Origin: Levilactobacillus brevis ATCC 14869 = DSM 20054
Lineage (GTDB): Bacteria; Bacillota; Bacilli; Lactobacillales; Lactobacillaceae
Reading direction: 5' to 3'
DNA length: 64,000 nucleotides
Assembly: GCF_001433855.1 (NCBI RefSeq)
Contig: NZ_AZCP01000002.1
Span: 248,001-312,000 of the forward strand
Position numbers and translations under genes: made by a program. How positions within the stretch are numbered: position 1 is the stretch's first letter; the number at the start of each line of letters is the position of its first letter. Shown here piece by piece: positions 50,022 through 57,657 of the stretch. The notes below the pieces were generated by a model. It saw only the letters and a list, made by a program, of their open reading frames with translations, had not been told where the DNA came from and did not search any database.

Positions 50022-50671
50022 ATCCCACAATAAAGCTCAGTCTCGTTATTCTAATTGCTTTTGAAATTTCATTTACACAGGTGTGGATGGTCAATCTGGC
50101 CTTATTGATCGTGAGCTTGCTATTAATGATTTATGCCCATGTCTCTTTCAAGCGATTGCTTTGGCTGACGGCAGTACCACTCTTTTTCGCCAGTGCCTTA
50201 GTCTGGTCACTAAAACTCCAGGGAAGCACCACACCCCACTTCTTAGGCGTCATTTTCACTCGAATCTTTGTGTACGTTTACCTTGGTGGCTGGTTTAGCC
50301 AGACCACACAACCACTCGCTCTCGCACGTTCGTTAGAACAAAACGCTAAGTTACCGGCTAAATTTGCTTATGGTTTTCTAGCCGCCTTCAACCTCATGCC
50401 CAAAATTCAAGCGGAAGTTGCAACTATCAAAGCGGCGGCCTTAATGCGCGGCCAAGTACTCCATATTTGGTCACCCCAGCTTTATTTTAAAGTTATCCTT
50501 GCCGCTATGAACTGGTCAGACCAGTTGGCCGCGGCCATGACGTCTCACGGTTTTGTAGAAGGGGCCCCACGAACTTATGCCACCACTATCCCACTCCGCC
50601 ACCGAGACTGGTGGTTACTTGGACTTAGCTTACTGCTAGTCCAATTGGGACTGTTCTGTGGGTTGCCTTAG
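50018..50671 (+). CDS. ykoC: YkoC transmembrane T component of the ECF transporter
   Basis: Protein of 217 residues with five or six helices and the ECF-T coupling motif near residue 143: AALMRGQVLHIWSP contains the A-R-G signature that contacts the ATPase grooves. ATG 50018 overlaps the ykoD stop (ATGA) with CAGGAGG 8 bases upstream. It completes the transporter; tenA follows after 24 bases. Confidence 0.9.
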   Translation: MNPTIKLSLVILIAFEISFTQVWMVNLALLIVSLLLMIYAHVSFKRLLWLTAVPLFFASALVWSLKLQGSTTPHFLGVIFTRIFVYVYLGGWFSQTTQPLALARSLEQNAKLPAKFAYGFLAAFNLMPKIQAEVATIKAAALMRGQVLHIWSPQLYFKVILAAMNWSDQLAAAMTSHGFVEGAPRTYATTIPLRHRDWWLLGLSLLLVQLGLFCGLP

Positions 50672-50695
50672 CTCAATTTGAAGGGAGTTTCACTG

Positions 50696-51349
50696 ATGTT
50701 CACCGATCAAGCACACGCAGCCACTCAAAAAAGTTGGGCGGCCTCTAAACACCATCCATTTATCCAACAGCTCCAAGCGGGAACTCTTCCGTTAGCAACA
50801 TTCCGTTACTACCTGATTCAGGATCACTATTATTTGCAAGAATTCGCTAAAGTTCATGACCTCGCCGCCGATCAAAGTCAACAACCCCAAGTTATTGCGC
50901 AACTACGGGCTAACGCTGCACAACTACGAGCCGGTGAGATGGCTGTCCGGCAAGGGTTCTTTCAAGAATTAGCCATTACCGATGACGATCTTGCGGCAAC
51001 CCCCATGGCGCCTAGTGCTTATGCTTATACGAGCCATCTATATCGTGCACTGATGACGGCAGGATCAGCCGGTGCCATTGCTGGTTTACTCCCCTGCTAT
51101 TGGCTATATGCTGAAATTGGGGCGATGCTGGCACAGGTTGGTTCACCCGTTCCGATTTACCAGGCTTGGATTGATAGCTATAACGCCGATGATTATACCG
51201 ACGAAATGACCGATCAACTGGCCCTCGCTAATCTGGTGGCCACGCCACAAAACACGCCTGAGCTGTTAACCATCTTCAAAAAAAGTAGCTGGTATGAACT
51301 TAACTTCTGGCAAATGGCATTAGACCACGAAGATTGGTCTGTTAACTAA
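50696..51349 (+). CDS. tenA: Thiaminase II / aminopyrimidine aminohydrolase
   Basis: Protein of 217 residues, all-helical TenA fold. FRYYLIQDHYYLQEF near residue 42 includes the substrate-binding Asp, LLPCYWLYAEIG near 135 the catalytic Cys, and SWYELNFW near 205 the last Glu. TenA hydrolyses amino- or formylaminopyrimidine to HMP so that degraded thiamine can be salvaged. ATG 50696 follows AAGGGAG by 8 bases. It forms one TPP-controlled unit with ykoEDC, which imports the substrate. Confidence 0.92.
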   Translation: MFTDQAHAATQKSWAASKHHPFIQQLQAGTLPLATFRYYLIQDHYYLQEFAKVHDLAADQSQQPQVIAQLRANAAQLRAGEMAVRQGFFQELAITDDDLAATPMAPSAYAYTSHLYRALMTAGSAGAIAGLLPCYWLYAEIGAMLAQVGSPVPIYQAWIDSYNADDYTDEMTDQLALANLVATPQNTPELLTIFKKSSWYELNFWQMALDHEDWSVN

Positions 51350-51427
51350 CGCGGCCAGTGATCACTTCTCCAATGCTAGTGTTGTGCGTTATAATAAGGC
51401 TAGCATTTGGGGAAAGTAGGTGGCAAG

Positions 51428-51793
51428 ATGCAACGAATACAACGCTTGACGTTTGTCCAATTTTTTGGCTGGTTAGCCTTGGCGCTAGGCCTGCTTATTG
51501 AGGGGTATGCCCTATGGGGGAATTTTGGTAGTCGTGCTAGTGGCGATGACATGTTTGGTGGCGCCGTTGTTTTAGCGCTGGCCGCTATCTTCATTCACAG
51601 CCAACACTTATTGATTAGCCTTGCCGTCATTTTATTAAGCACTTTAGGTTTTGCCTATTTTACCTTTATCTATACCCAAAGTTGGTTCTGGACAGGAATC
51701 ATCGCTATCGCCCTGATTGCCTTCCTAATTGCCATTTTGGGGATTCGGACTGATATTCATGACCGCAAGAGTGACTGGCACCATGTTCATTAA
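51428..51793 (+). CDS. Small membrane protein of unknown function
   Basis: Protein of 121 residues with about four hydrophobic helices (FFGWLALALGLLIEGYAL, GGAVVLALAAIFI, ISLAVILLSTLGFAYFTFIY, WTGIIAIALIAFLIAILGI) and a short charged tail. No family recognised. ATG 51428 has AGGTGG close upstream. It has its own terminator and may be a single gene after tenA. Confidence 0.6.
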   Translation: MQRIQRLTFVQFFGWLALALGLLIEGYALWGNFGSRASGDDMFGGAVVLALAAIFIHSQHLLISLAVILLSTLGFAYFTFIYTQSWFWTGIIAIALIAFLIAILGIRTDIHDRKSDWHHVH

Positions 51794-51801
51794 TCTTTAT
51801 T

Positions 51802-51832
51802 AGAGTCCGGGGCTTGTGCCTCGGACTCTTTG
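51802..51832 (+). terminator. Terminator after the small membrane gene
   Basis: AGAGTCCGGGGC, loop TTGT, GCCTCGGACTCT, then TTG; moderate T tract. Confidence 0.7.
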
Positions 51833-51883
51833 TGTTTTAGTTAACTGAAATAGACGCCAATGGATGCGGGCCCACACTTTTGG

Positions 51884-51921
51884 CAAAAAGAAACGGGCCA
51901 ACCCGAAGGCCGACCCGTTTC
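51884..51921 (-). terminator. Terminator with TTCG tetraloop for the minus-strand small gene
   Basis: Minus strand GAAACGGGTCGGCC, loop TTCG, GGTTGGCCCGTTTC, then TTTTTG. A 14-bp stem. It lies downstream of the 56-residue ORF at 52038. Confidence 0.8.
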
Positions 51922-51954
51922 CCTGCTTGATAAACTACAAGTGACTGTAGTCAT

Positions 51955-51971
51955 GTAATCATTATGATTAC
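51955..51971. promoter_or_regulatory. Perfect palindrome of Fur-family (Zur-like) form
   Basis: GTAATCAT, T, ATGATTAC: an 8-1-8 inverted repeat. Its TAATCATTATGATTA core is close to Fur/Zur/PerR boxes (7-1-7 with TAATNATTA). No promoter was recognised beside it. Confidence 0.3.
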
Positions 51972-52037
51972 CGTTGATTAAAGTGAAACAACTGGGCAAA
52001 CCCAGCTTCGGGGCGAACATCCTCATCCTGTTCGCAG

Positions 52038-52208
52038 TTATTTAAGCGTCGTACGAAAAGCGCGCACACGCGAGGAATCAACCATTGCTGGTTGCGACCT
52101 TACTTGAGTGGTTGTCCGCTTTCCCATCATAAACCAGGAAAGCCCACTAACAAGTGCCAACACAACCACTGCCGTGATGAGCCAATAGATTGTTCGCCTT
52201 AAGTTCAT
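52038..52208 (-). CDS. Small single-helix membrane peptide, 56 residues
   Basis: ORF of 56 codons in an otherwise empty 700-base stretch. It starts at ATG 52208 with GAGGT 6 bases upstream (MNLRRTIYWLITAVVVLALV) and stops with TAA 52038-52040. It has a basic start, one hydrophobic helix up to about residue 28 and a polar, Arg-rich tail. It is followed by the TTCG-loop terminator on the same strand, which supports a real transcription unit. No family recognised; it could be a membrane regulatory peptide, a toxin-like peptide or a signal-anchored small protein. Confidence 0.5.
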   Translation of the reverse strand: MNLRRTIYWLITAVVVLALVSGLSWFMMGKRTTTQVRSQPAMVDSSRVRAFRTTLK

Positions 52209-52494
52209 CAGGTCACCTCACTAGTCGCCGTCTATGACTATCCACCGACTAGCTTAATCAAGAAGTGTTGCAAGACTGTGACGGCCATGCAAAAATCCGC
52301 TAACAAATCAGTAACACATCACATTAGCATGTTAAGAAACATCGTATTGGGTATAAGTTTACGCAATTTTGCGTCGTTCATCAAGTAGAATCCAAAAAAA
52401 TTTCCAGATATTGAGACTTATCCTGCCGCTTTTGCCAAACTTTAGTATAATGAACCTAAGCAGTCATTACGATTATCATTTGGAGGGATTATGA

Positions 52495-52686
52495 ATGAGT
52501 CAAGAATTAACCGATTTGGCCGAAGCAATCATCACCTACCAAAAGAAATACGATAAAACAGATGGTGAAATGGCTTTCGGCTCAAGAATTTCAGTCGAAC
52601 GGTTCCATGCTATTAAGACTGGCGAACTAAAACCGACTAGCGATGAACAGCGTTCTTTGCAAAGTTTCATCACAACTAAGCCATAG
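52495..52686 (+). CDS. Small conserved-looking helical protein, HTH-like
   Basis: Protein of 63 residues (MSQELTDLAEAIITYQKKYD). Two helices and a third, with FGSRISVERFHAIKTGELKPT reading like a helix-turn-helix recognition region. I cannot assign it to a characterised family. ATG 52495 is 8 bases after TGGAGG, and TATAAT (52446-52451) lies upstream. A strong terminator follows, so it is a separate transcription unit. Confidence 0.6.
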   Translation: MSQELTDLAEAIITYQKKYDKTDGEMAFGSRISVERFHAIKTGELKPTSDEQRSLQSFITTKP

Positions 52687-52712
52687 TTAGCTTACTTTTT
52701 GAACTTAAAGCT

Positions 52713-52757
52713 AAAAGATCCGCGTCAGCTTAACTTAACTGACACGGATCTTTTTTT
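52713..52757. terminator. Bidirectional terminator
   Basis: AAAAGATCCGCGTCAG pairs with CTGACACGGATCTTTTTTT, one mismatch. It separates convergent genes. Confidence 0.88.
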
Positions 52758-52766
52758 GCCATTAAT

Positions 52767-53009
52767 TTATTTGGACCATGGCCAATGCCACTTTCTGGGC
52801 TTATCCGGTGTCGCTTCTCGCTTACGTAACCGTTTCATCCCCTCACGGTAAGGATTGGCATATAGCGCGCCCAGATTCAGCTTCTGCGACGACGACGCCG
52901 GATCATTCGTTCGATAGGGGCGCAGATCCGTCTGACACTTCGGGCAACTATCATCTGTAGCTGTCACCGGAGCGCCACAATGCGGACAAAACTTTAAATC
53001 AGCTGCCAT
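52767..53009 (-). CDS. Zinc-ribbon protein of 80 residues
   Basis: Starts with a zinc ribbon: CPHCGAP at residues 8-14 and CPKCQ at 28-32 (C-x2-C twice). The rest is basic and ends with PRKWHWPWSK. Such proteins may bind nucleic acid or membranes; no function is established. ATG 53009 is preceded by GGGAGG. It follows the 53025 gene closely on the same strand and may form an operon with it. Confidence 0.75.
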   Translation of the reverse strand: MAADLKFCPHCGAPVTATDDSCPKCQTDLRPYRTNDPASSSQKLNLGALYANPYREGMKRLRKREATPDKPRKWHWPWSK

Positions 53010-53024
53010 TCAACTGCCTCCCCT

Positions 53025-53369
53025 CTACTCGTGACGGTGCTGCTGGTGAGCCTGATTACGCGCCAAATTGCGTTGACGAGCAACCGCCGCCTCTTTAGCC
53101 GCCAACGCTTGTTGTTCTTGTCGCTGTTGTTGACGCTTCTCGGCGGCCGCTTTCTTCTGCGCCTCCGCCAATTGACGTTTTTGCTGACTCCGGTAACTGA
53201 AAAAACTCCAGACGCCCACCGCTAGAAAGGCAACGACAATCTGTAAGGGCACTAACGCCCAATTAACGTGCTTAGCGAAAAAGGCATCGTAAATCACTAA
53301 TAACACCGACATCGCTACAACAACTGAAATTGTATCGCGTAGCCAACGCGGAATTTGTTTCCATTTCAT
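53025..53369 (-). CDS. Membrane protein with C-terminal coiled coil
   Basis: Protein of 114 residues: two helices (about 10-30 and 34-55) then a Gln/Ala/Lys-rich coiled coil (QQKRQLAEAQKKAAAEKRQQ) and a His-rich end (QAHQQHRHE). Basic coiled-coil tails occur in RNA- or ribosome-associated membrane proteins; function unknown. ATG 53369 with GGAG 8 bases upstream. Confidence 0.6.
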   Translation of the reverse strand: MKWKQIPRWLRDTISVVVAMSVLLVIYDAFFAKHVNWALVPLQIVVAFLAVGVWSFFSYRSQQKRQLAEAQKKAAAEKRQQQRQEQQALAAKEAAVARQRNLARNQAHQQHRHE

Positions 53370-53389
53370 CCTAAAAACTCCTTATGTAG

Positions 53390-53417
53390 CGCAACGGGAG
53401 ATAACCCTCCCGTTGCG
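53390..53417 (-). other. Perfect hairpin without T tract
   Basis: CGCAACGGGAG pairs with CTCCCGTTGCG around six bases, just past the stop codon of the gene at 53424. With no T tract on either strand it is more likely an mRNA-stabilising or processing hairpin within an operon than a terminator. Confidence 0.55.
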
Positions 53418-53423
53418 TAATCG

Positions 53424-54587
53424 TTACAGATCGCCTTCTACTCGCAATTGGCGCTCTACCAGATACGCATCCAAGTAGCCAAAGGCCACCTCATCGACAT
53501 CGGCTAACCGATAAACTTGACCAACTTGGTCGACCTGCTGGTCATCAATCTCATGGAAGATAAATCGTTGACCACCTACCTGGCTTGGGAAACCGAGCAA
53601 ATCCGTGCCATCATGCAGTTTTAAACGAATAATCGTGCGAAAGGCGGCTGCCTGGCTAATTCGGGCACCAAACTGGTCAACCGTAGCATCGAAGAGTCGC
53701 TCATCATTAAGCACCGGCTGAATCGGTTGTTGCCGCGCACGATTGAGTAACGCAAACAACCGCATAGTTTGCAAATAATCAGACTTCAAAACAATCTCGT
53801 GTAGCTCGCTAAGTCGCATCAGTGTATAGCCGCCAAATTGGCCGGTCATATCTAGTAGATTCATGATCACCCCATCAGCGGTCACCGTATTAATTCGTCC
53901 TACGAAGAATAGCTCGCGATTATGCTTTGGTACCAAGGCCACCAACGGTTCTTTACCGACTAGCTGTTGCAAGGTTGGCGCAAACTGATCAGCATCAGTA
54001 ACCGTCGTTGGCGCAACGTGACTTAACTTTTGCAGATGCGGTAACGCGATCCCTTGCAAGGTCAACTCTTGTCCCTGAAATTCAATGACCTCAATGTCTT
54101 TGGGCGTCAGCGTTAATAACGGTTGATCCGTATAGTCAAACTTGTTAAGCAACTGTAAGCTCACCTGTTCGGCGGCAACGCTGGTCACGATTCCCTCGTA
54201 AAAGTGTTCGTCATCTTTCAACACCAACATCAACACGAGATGGTCCACCCACGCATGACTGAGTACCTGCCGTTTCAAGTCCCGGTGCCCATCAAATTGT
54301 AGGGTCAACCCACCAGCTTGAACAAACTGCTCATCTTGAGCCGTTTGAATTCGAAAGGCCATATTATCTAAATCATCACTTGAAAACTCAACTTCATCAA
54401 TGGCGGTTAAGTCCAGGAACACCGCACCATCTGGAATCCCATAATCATCATAGGTTGCCAGAATAATCCCAGTGTCACTGACTGTCGTCACGTAGCCGGT
54501 ATAAACGACCTCTTGATTCGTTTGGTAAACGTTGACCAGCAGGTGCTGGGCCAAGGCCCGGTTTAAATCATTCACAATTGAATTCAC
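53424..54587 (-). CDS. Unknown protein built of four repeated beta modules
   Basis: Soluble protein of 387 residues without signal peptide. The same module seems to occur four times: a strand-turn-strand with a glycine (VVYTGYVTTVSDTGIILATY near 27; FYEGIVTSVAAEQVSLQLLN near 128; LFFVGRINTVTADGVIMNLL near 225; LLGFPSQVGGQRFIFHEI near 335), then an Asp/Glu-rich end with VEFSSDDLDNMAF, VIEFQGQEL, IVLKSDYLQTMR or VAFGYLDAYL. The pattern resembles Sm/Lsm or SH3-like barrels. Function unknown. It lies between the asparaginase and small envelope genes and may be co-transcribed. Confidence 0.7.
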   Translation of the reverse strand: MNSIVNDLNRALAQHLLVNVYQTNQEVVYTGYVTTVSDTGIILATYDDYGIPDGAVFLDLTAIDEVEFSSDDLDNMAFRIQTAQDEQFVQAGGLTLQFDGHRDLKRQVLSHAWVDHLVLMLVLKDDEHFYEGIVTSVAAEQVSLQLLNKFDYTDQPLLTLTPKDIEVIEFQGQELTLQGIALPHLQKLSHVAPTTVTDADQFAPTLQQLVGKEPLVALVPKHNRELFFVGRINTVTADGVIMNLLDMTGQFGGYTLMRLSELHEIVLKSDYLQTMRLFALLNRARQQPIQPVLNDERLFDATVDQFGARISQAAAFRTIIRLKLHDGTDLLGFPSQVGGQRFIFHEIDDQQVDQVGQVYRLADVDEVAFGYLDAYLVERQLRVEGDL

Positions 54588-54668
54588 ATGACGACCCCCT
54601 TGTCTATTTATTTGAAAATCTTACCATATATTGCCTAAAATAGCCCGTCAAGTCGGTTGCCATTTTAC

Positions 54669-55643
54669 TTAAGAAACGGCTGTGCTTAAAAACTGACGGA
54701 GTGCGTCGCCTTGCAAACCAGCGCTCAAACCAACTAATAGCTTAATGCGGGCCTTTTGTCCGTTTAGGCCTTGACACAGCGTTAAGCCCATCTTGCGTAG
54801 TTCAATACCGCCGCCTTGATAATCGTAAATATCCTCGGCGACCCCATTGTAACACCGTGAGACTAAGACAATTGGAATCTTGCGGTCGAGTAGTCGTTGA
54901 ATTGCCGGTAACGTTTGGGGTGGTAAATTACCGGCGCCTAACCCTTCGATGACTAGACCAGCCGTCTCATCGTTACCAAGGAAGTCAAACAAACTACCGT
55001 CCATCCCCGCGTACGCTTTAATCAAGTAAACGTGATCGACTACATGGTCAATATCACACGTATCTTGGCGAATGAGCTTTTGGAAGTAAGCTGCATGATC
55101 CTTAGCAACAATCCCAATTGGACCAAAGGTTGGTGTCCGGAAAGTGGCCACATTGGTCGTGTGCGTCTTGGTCACATAACGGGCCGTATGAATCTCATCA
55201 TTCATCACGACCATCGCCCCATTCCCTCGTGAGGCATCATCTGCGGCTACTTCAATCGCCGATTGGAAATTATACAAGCCATCAGATCCTACTTCGTTAG
55301 AGGACCGCATCGCGCCAGTAACGACGACTGGAATGGTGCTGGGTAATGTCAGATCTAGGAAGTAGGCAGTCTCTTCTAACGTATCCGTCCCATGAGTAAT
55401 CACGACACCATCAATTCCGTCTCGTTCGGCCTGATCAATTCGTTGCTTAATTTGTAACATTTGAACCGGTGTCATGTGGGGTGAAGGCAGGTTAAACATT
55501 TCATCCGTAAACAACTCCACTCGTCCGGCCAAAATAGTTTCTTGTTGGGCAATTGGATTCTGCGCGTTAGGGACCACTTCCCCCTTGTCATTTTGCGACA
55601 TGGAAATCGTGCCGCCAGTGTGGATGGCTAAAATCTTCTTCAC
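54669..55643 (-). CDS. Type I asparaginase
   Basis: Protein of 324 residues. The first active-site Thr lies in AIHTGGTISM near residue 13, the second in VITHGTDTLEETAYFL near 83, followed by the catalytic Lys in TGAMRSSNEVGSDG-type context near 110. It hydrolyses asparagine to aspartate and ammonia. Start is GTG 55643 with GAAAGAAG upstream; the GTG at 55679 has no ribosome site and lies at the transcription start predicted from TACAAT (55682-55687). The absence of a signal peptide means a cytoplasmic form. Confidence 0.9.
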   Translation of the reverse strand: MKKILAIHTGGTISMSQNDKGEVVPNAQNPIAQQETILAGRVELFTDEMFNLPSPHMTPVQMLQIKQRIDQAERDGIDGVVITHGTDTLEETAYFLDLTLPSTIPVVVTGAMRSSNEVGSDGLYNFQSAIEVAADDASRGNGAMVVMNDEIHTARYVTKTHTTNVATFRTPTFGPIGIVAKDHAAYFQKLIRQDTCDIDHVVDHVYLIKAYAGMDGSLFDFLGNDETAGLVIEGLGAGNLPPQTLPAIQRLLDRKIPIVLVSRCYNGVAEDIYDYQGGGIELRKMGLTLCQGLNGQKARIKLLVGLSAGLQGDALRQFLSTAVS

Positions 55644-55734
55644 TCGTGTCAACTTCTTTCGAAAAATATTGGTATCCACATTGTACCCTACTTGCAGTAA
55701 AATTAAGTTAGAATTCGGAGAGGATGATCATCAA

Positions 55735-55890
55735 ATGGCGAAAAAAGATGAAACTGATCCATACTACCACCCAGGGCCACACGTCCATCCCAAAAAGTAT
55801 AGTTCTTCGGGTGGTTTAGCTGATTGGGGGCCGTTGTTGAGCTGGTTCAGTGACGGTATCAAAAAACTCTGGCATCGTTTCAAAAAATGA
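55735..55890 (+). CDS. Small His/Pro/Tyr-rich protein, 51 residues
   Basis: Sequence opens MAKKDETDPYYHPGPHVHPK and ends with a probable amphipathic helix (LLSWFSDGIKKLWHRFKK). No signal peptide and no family I recognise. ATG 55735 follows AGAGG by 11 bases; the frame is open further upstream but runs antisense through the asparaginase gene, which is a shadow. Divergent from the asparaginase. The basic amphipathic end could bind membranes or nucleic acid. Confidence 0.55.
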   Translation: MAKKDETDPYYHPGPHVHPKKYSSSGGLADWGPLLSWFSDGIKKLWHRFKK

Positions 55891-55957
55891 CTTGTCGTGT
55901 TGTTTTTTTCATTTTGCCGTGGTAAAGTAAGGAACATTCAACCAATTAAAATAAGTG

Positions 55958-56030
55958 ATTGCCTATATAATGCCATAATAAGGTTGGCGAGTTTCTACCC
56001 AGGACCGTAAATTCTGGACTATAAGCAAAT
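55958..56030 (+). ncRNA. Guanine-type purine riboswitch
   Basis: Conserved core is evident: TATAATGCC, ATAAGGTTGGC, GAGTTTCTACCC, ACCGTAAAT, GGACTATAAGC. P1 pairs TTGCCTATA with TATAAGCAA. The base at the specificity position in GACTA is C, which selects guanine over adenine. It lies upstream of the purine permease gene and a terminator. Confidence 0.92.
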
Positions 56031-56084
56031 TGAGATGAACTCTTTTTGCCGATGAAAAGTGTTCATCGGTCTAAGTTTTCAGTG

Positions 56085-56111
56085 GCTCTCTTTTTGCAAG
56101 GGAGCTTTTTT
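56085..56111 (+). terminator. Riboswitch-controlled terminator
   Basis: GCTCTC, loop, GGGAGC, then TTTTTT. Short stem in the region where the purine riboswitch would toggle. Confidence 0.75.
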
Positions 56112-56169
56112 ATTTTCAAAAAAACCTATTAGGCGGCGTATGGACAATCGCGAGAAGGAGGAACTTTTC

Positions 56170-57543
56170 TTGCAGTCCACAAAATCCGCAACATCTTCGT
56201 CTTCAGAAAATGGTCAATCACTTTCCACTTGGAAAGCCGCCATTCTAGGTTTTCAACACTTACTAGCCATGTACTCTGGTGACGTCTTAGTCCCCTTACT
56301 GATCGGGGGCGCTTTACATTTCAATGCCATGCAAATGGCTTACTTAATCAGCGCGGATATCTTTATGTGTGGGATTGCAACGCTCCTACAATTGAAACGC
56401 ACCCCACTGACTGGAATCGGCCTCCCCGTCGTCTTGGGATGTGCTGTTCAGGCGGTTACCCCGCTCGAAGCCATCGGTAGTAACTATGGTGTCGGGGCCA
56501 TGTACGGGGCCATCATTAGTGCCGGAATCTTTGTTTTTCTCAGCGCCGGCTGGTTTTCTCGGATTAAGAACTTCTTTCCGCCAGTAGTCACGGGGTCGCT
56601 CATCACCATTATCGGGTTCACCTTAATCCCCGTGGGCTTTCAAGACCTTGGTGGCGGAAGTGCCACGGCTAAAAATTTTGGGGATCCCAAATTCTTGTTA
56701 ATTGGGTTTTTGACCATGGCCATCATTCTCGGTTTAAATGCATTTGCCAAAGGGTTCATGAAATCCCTCGCCATTTTAGCGGGTATTCTGATCGGTACCT
56801 TGATTGCTGGTGGGATGGGAATGGTCTCACTGGCTCCCGTTGCTCAAGCTAGTTGGTTCCACTTACCACAGTTCTTCTACTTCGGCACACCCAAGTTTGA
56901 ATGGTCATCAATTCTCACCATGATTCTGGTATCCCTCACCACAATGGTCGAATCAACTGGCGTATTCTTCGCCTTGGCCGATATCACGGGTAAAAAGTTA
57001 GAAGAAAAAGATCTGAAGCGCGGCTACCGGGCAGAAGGTATTGCCGTTATCTTAGGCGGGCTATTTAACACCTTCCCCTATTCGACATTTTCTGAAAACG
57101 TTGGGGTTGTCCAACTATCCGGTGTTAAAACTCGTAAACCACTGTACTTTTCCGCAGCATTTCTGATCTTATTGGGTATGTTACCTAAAATTGGCGCATT
57201 AGCAACTGTTATTCCCAACCCCGTATTAGGTGGCGCGATGATCGTAATGTTTGGAATGGTCGGCGTTCAAGGCATCCGGATGCTTCAACAAGTCGATTTT
57301 AAAGATAATAATAACTTATTGGTCTCCGCCATTTCGATTGGTTTGGGGCTAGGCGTTACCGTTTACCCTCAAATCTTCCAAGCATTTCCCCAATCGCTCC
57401 AAATTATTTTAAACAATGGCGTTGTTATTGGGAGCTTCTCCGCTGTGATCTTGAACATCATCTTCAATATGCGGCCACATCGGGCTATTTCACCAGCTCA
57501 GGCCCAAGTCAACAGTAACGCGCAATCGCAGAATAGAAATTAA
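56170..57543 (+). CDS. pbuX: Xanthine/guanine permease (NCS2 family)
   Basis: Membrane protein of 457 residues with 12 or more helices; FQHLLAMYSGDVLVPLLIG near residue 30, TTMVESTGVFFALA near 265 and FNTFPYSTFSENVGVVQLSGV near 305 are NCS2 landmarks with the Glu and Gly residues of the purine site. The purine riboswitch supports import of xanthine or guanine. The start chosen is TTG 56170, 8 bases after AAGGAGG; ATG 56140 lies before that site and would add 10 charged residues. Confidence 0.9.
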   Translation: MQSTKSATSSSSENGQSLSTWKAAILGFQHLLAMYSGDVLVPLLIGGALHFNAMQMAYLISADIFMCGIATLLQLKRTPLTGIGLPVVLGCAVQAVTPLEAIGSNYGVGAMYGAIISAGIFVFLSAGWFSRIKNFFPPVVTGSLITIIGFTLIPVGFQDLGGGSATAKNFGDPKFLLIGFLTMAIILGLNAFAKGFMKSLAILAGILIGTLIAGGMGMVSLAPVAQASWFHLPQFFYFGTPKFEWSSILTMILVSLTTMVESTGVFFALADITGKKLEEKDLKRGYRAEGIAVILGGLFNTFPYSTFSENVGVVQLSGVKTRKPLYFSAAFLILLGMLPKIGALATVIPNPVLGGAMIVMFGMVGVQGIRMLQQVDFKDNNNLLVSAISIGLGLGVTVYPQIFQAFPQSLQIILNNGVVIGSFSAVILNIIFNMRPHRAISPAQAQVNSNAQSQNRN

Positions 57544-57557
57544 ATTCATCAACCAAC

Positions 57558-57602
57558 CGCGAGTTATCAGGTTCCTTTGCCTTGATAACTCGCGATTTTT
57601 TT
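57558..57602 (+). terminator. Terminator after pbuX
   Basis: CGCGAGTTATCA pairs with TGATAACTCGCG, then ATTTTTTT. Its T tract touches the next promoter's -35. Confidence 0.9.
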
Positions 57603-57629
57603 GGCTTCAACGCGTGCTTCGCGTATAAT
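57601..57629 (+). promoter_or_regulatory. Promoter of the ABC exporter operon
   Basis: TTGGCT (57601-57606), 17-base spacer, TATAAT (57624-57629), directly abutting the pbuX terminator. Confidence 0.75.
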
Positions 57630-57657
57630 AAAGTCATCAATTTATAGGGGAGCGTAC

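Noticed and set aside
51841-52026. 61-codon minus-strand ORF
   Set aside because: It runs through the TTCG-loop terminator, has no ribosome site, and its sequence has no protein-like pattern.
55474-55734. Upstream extension of the 51-residue protein
   Set aside because: It is antisense to asparaginase; the ATG at 55735 has its own ribosome site.
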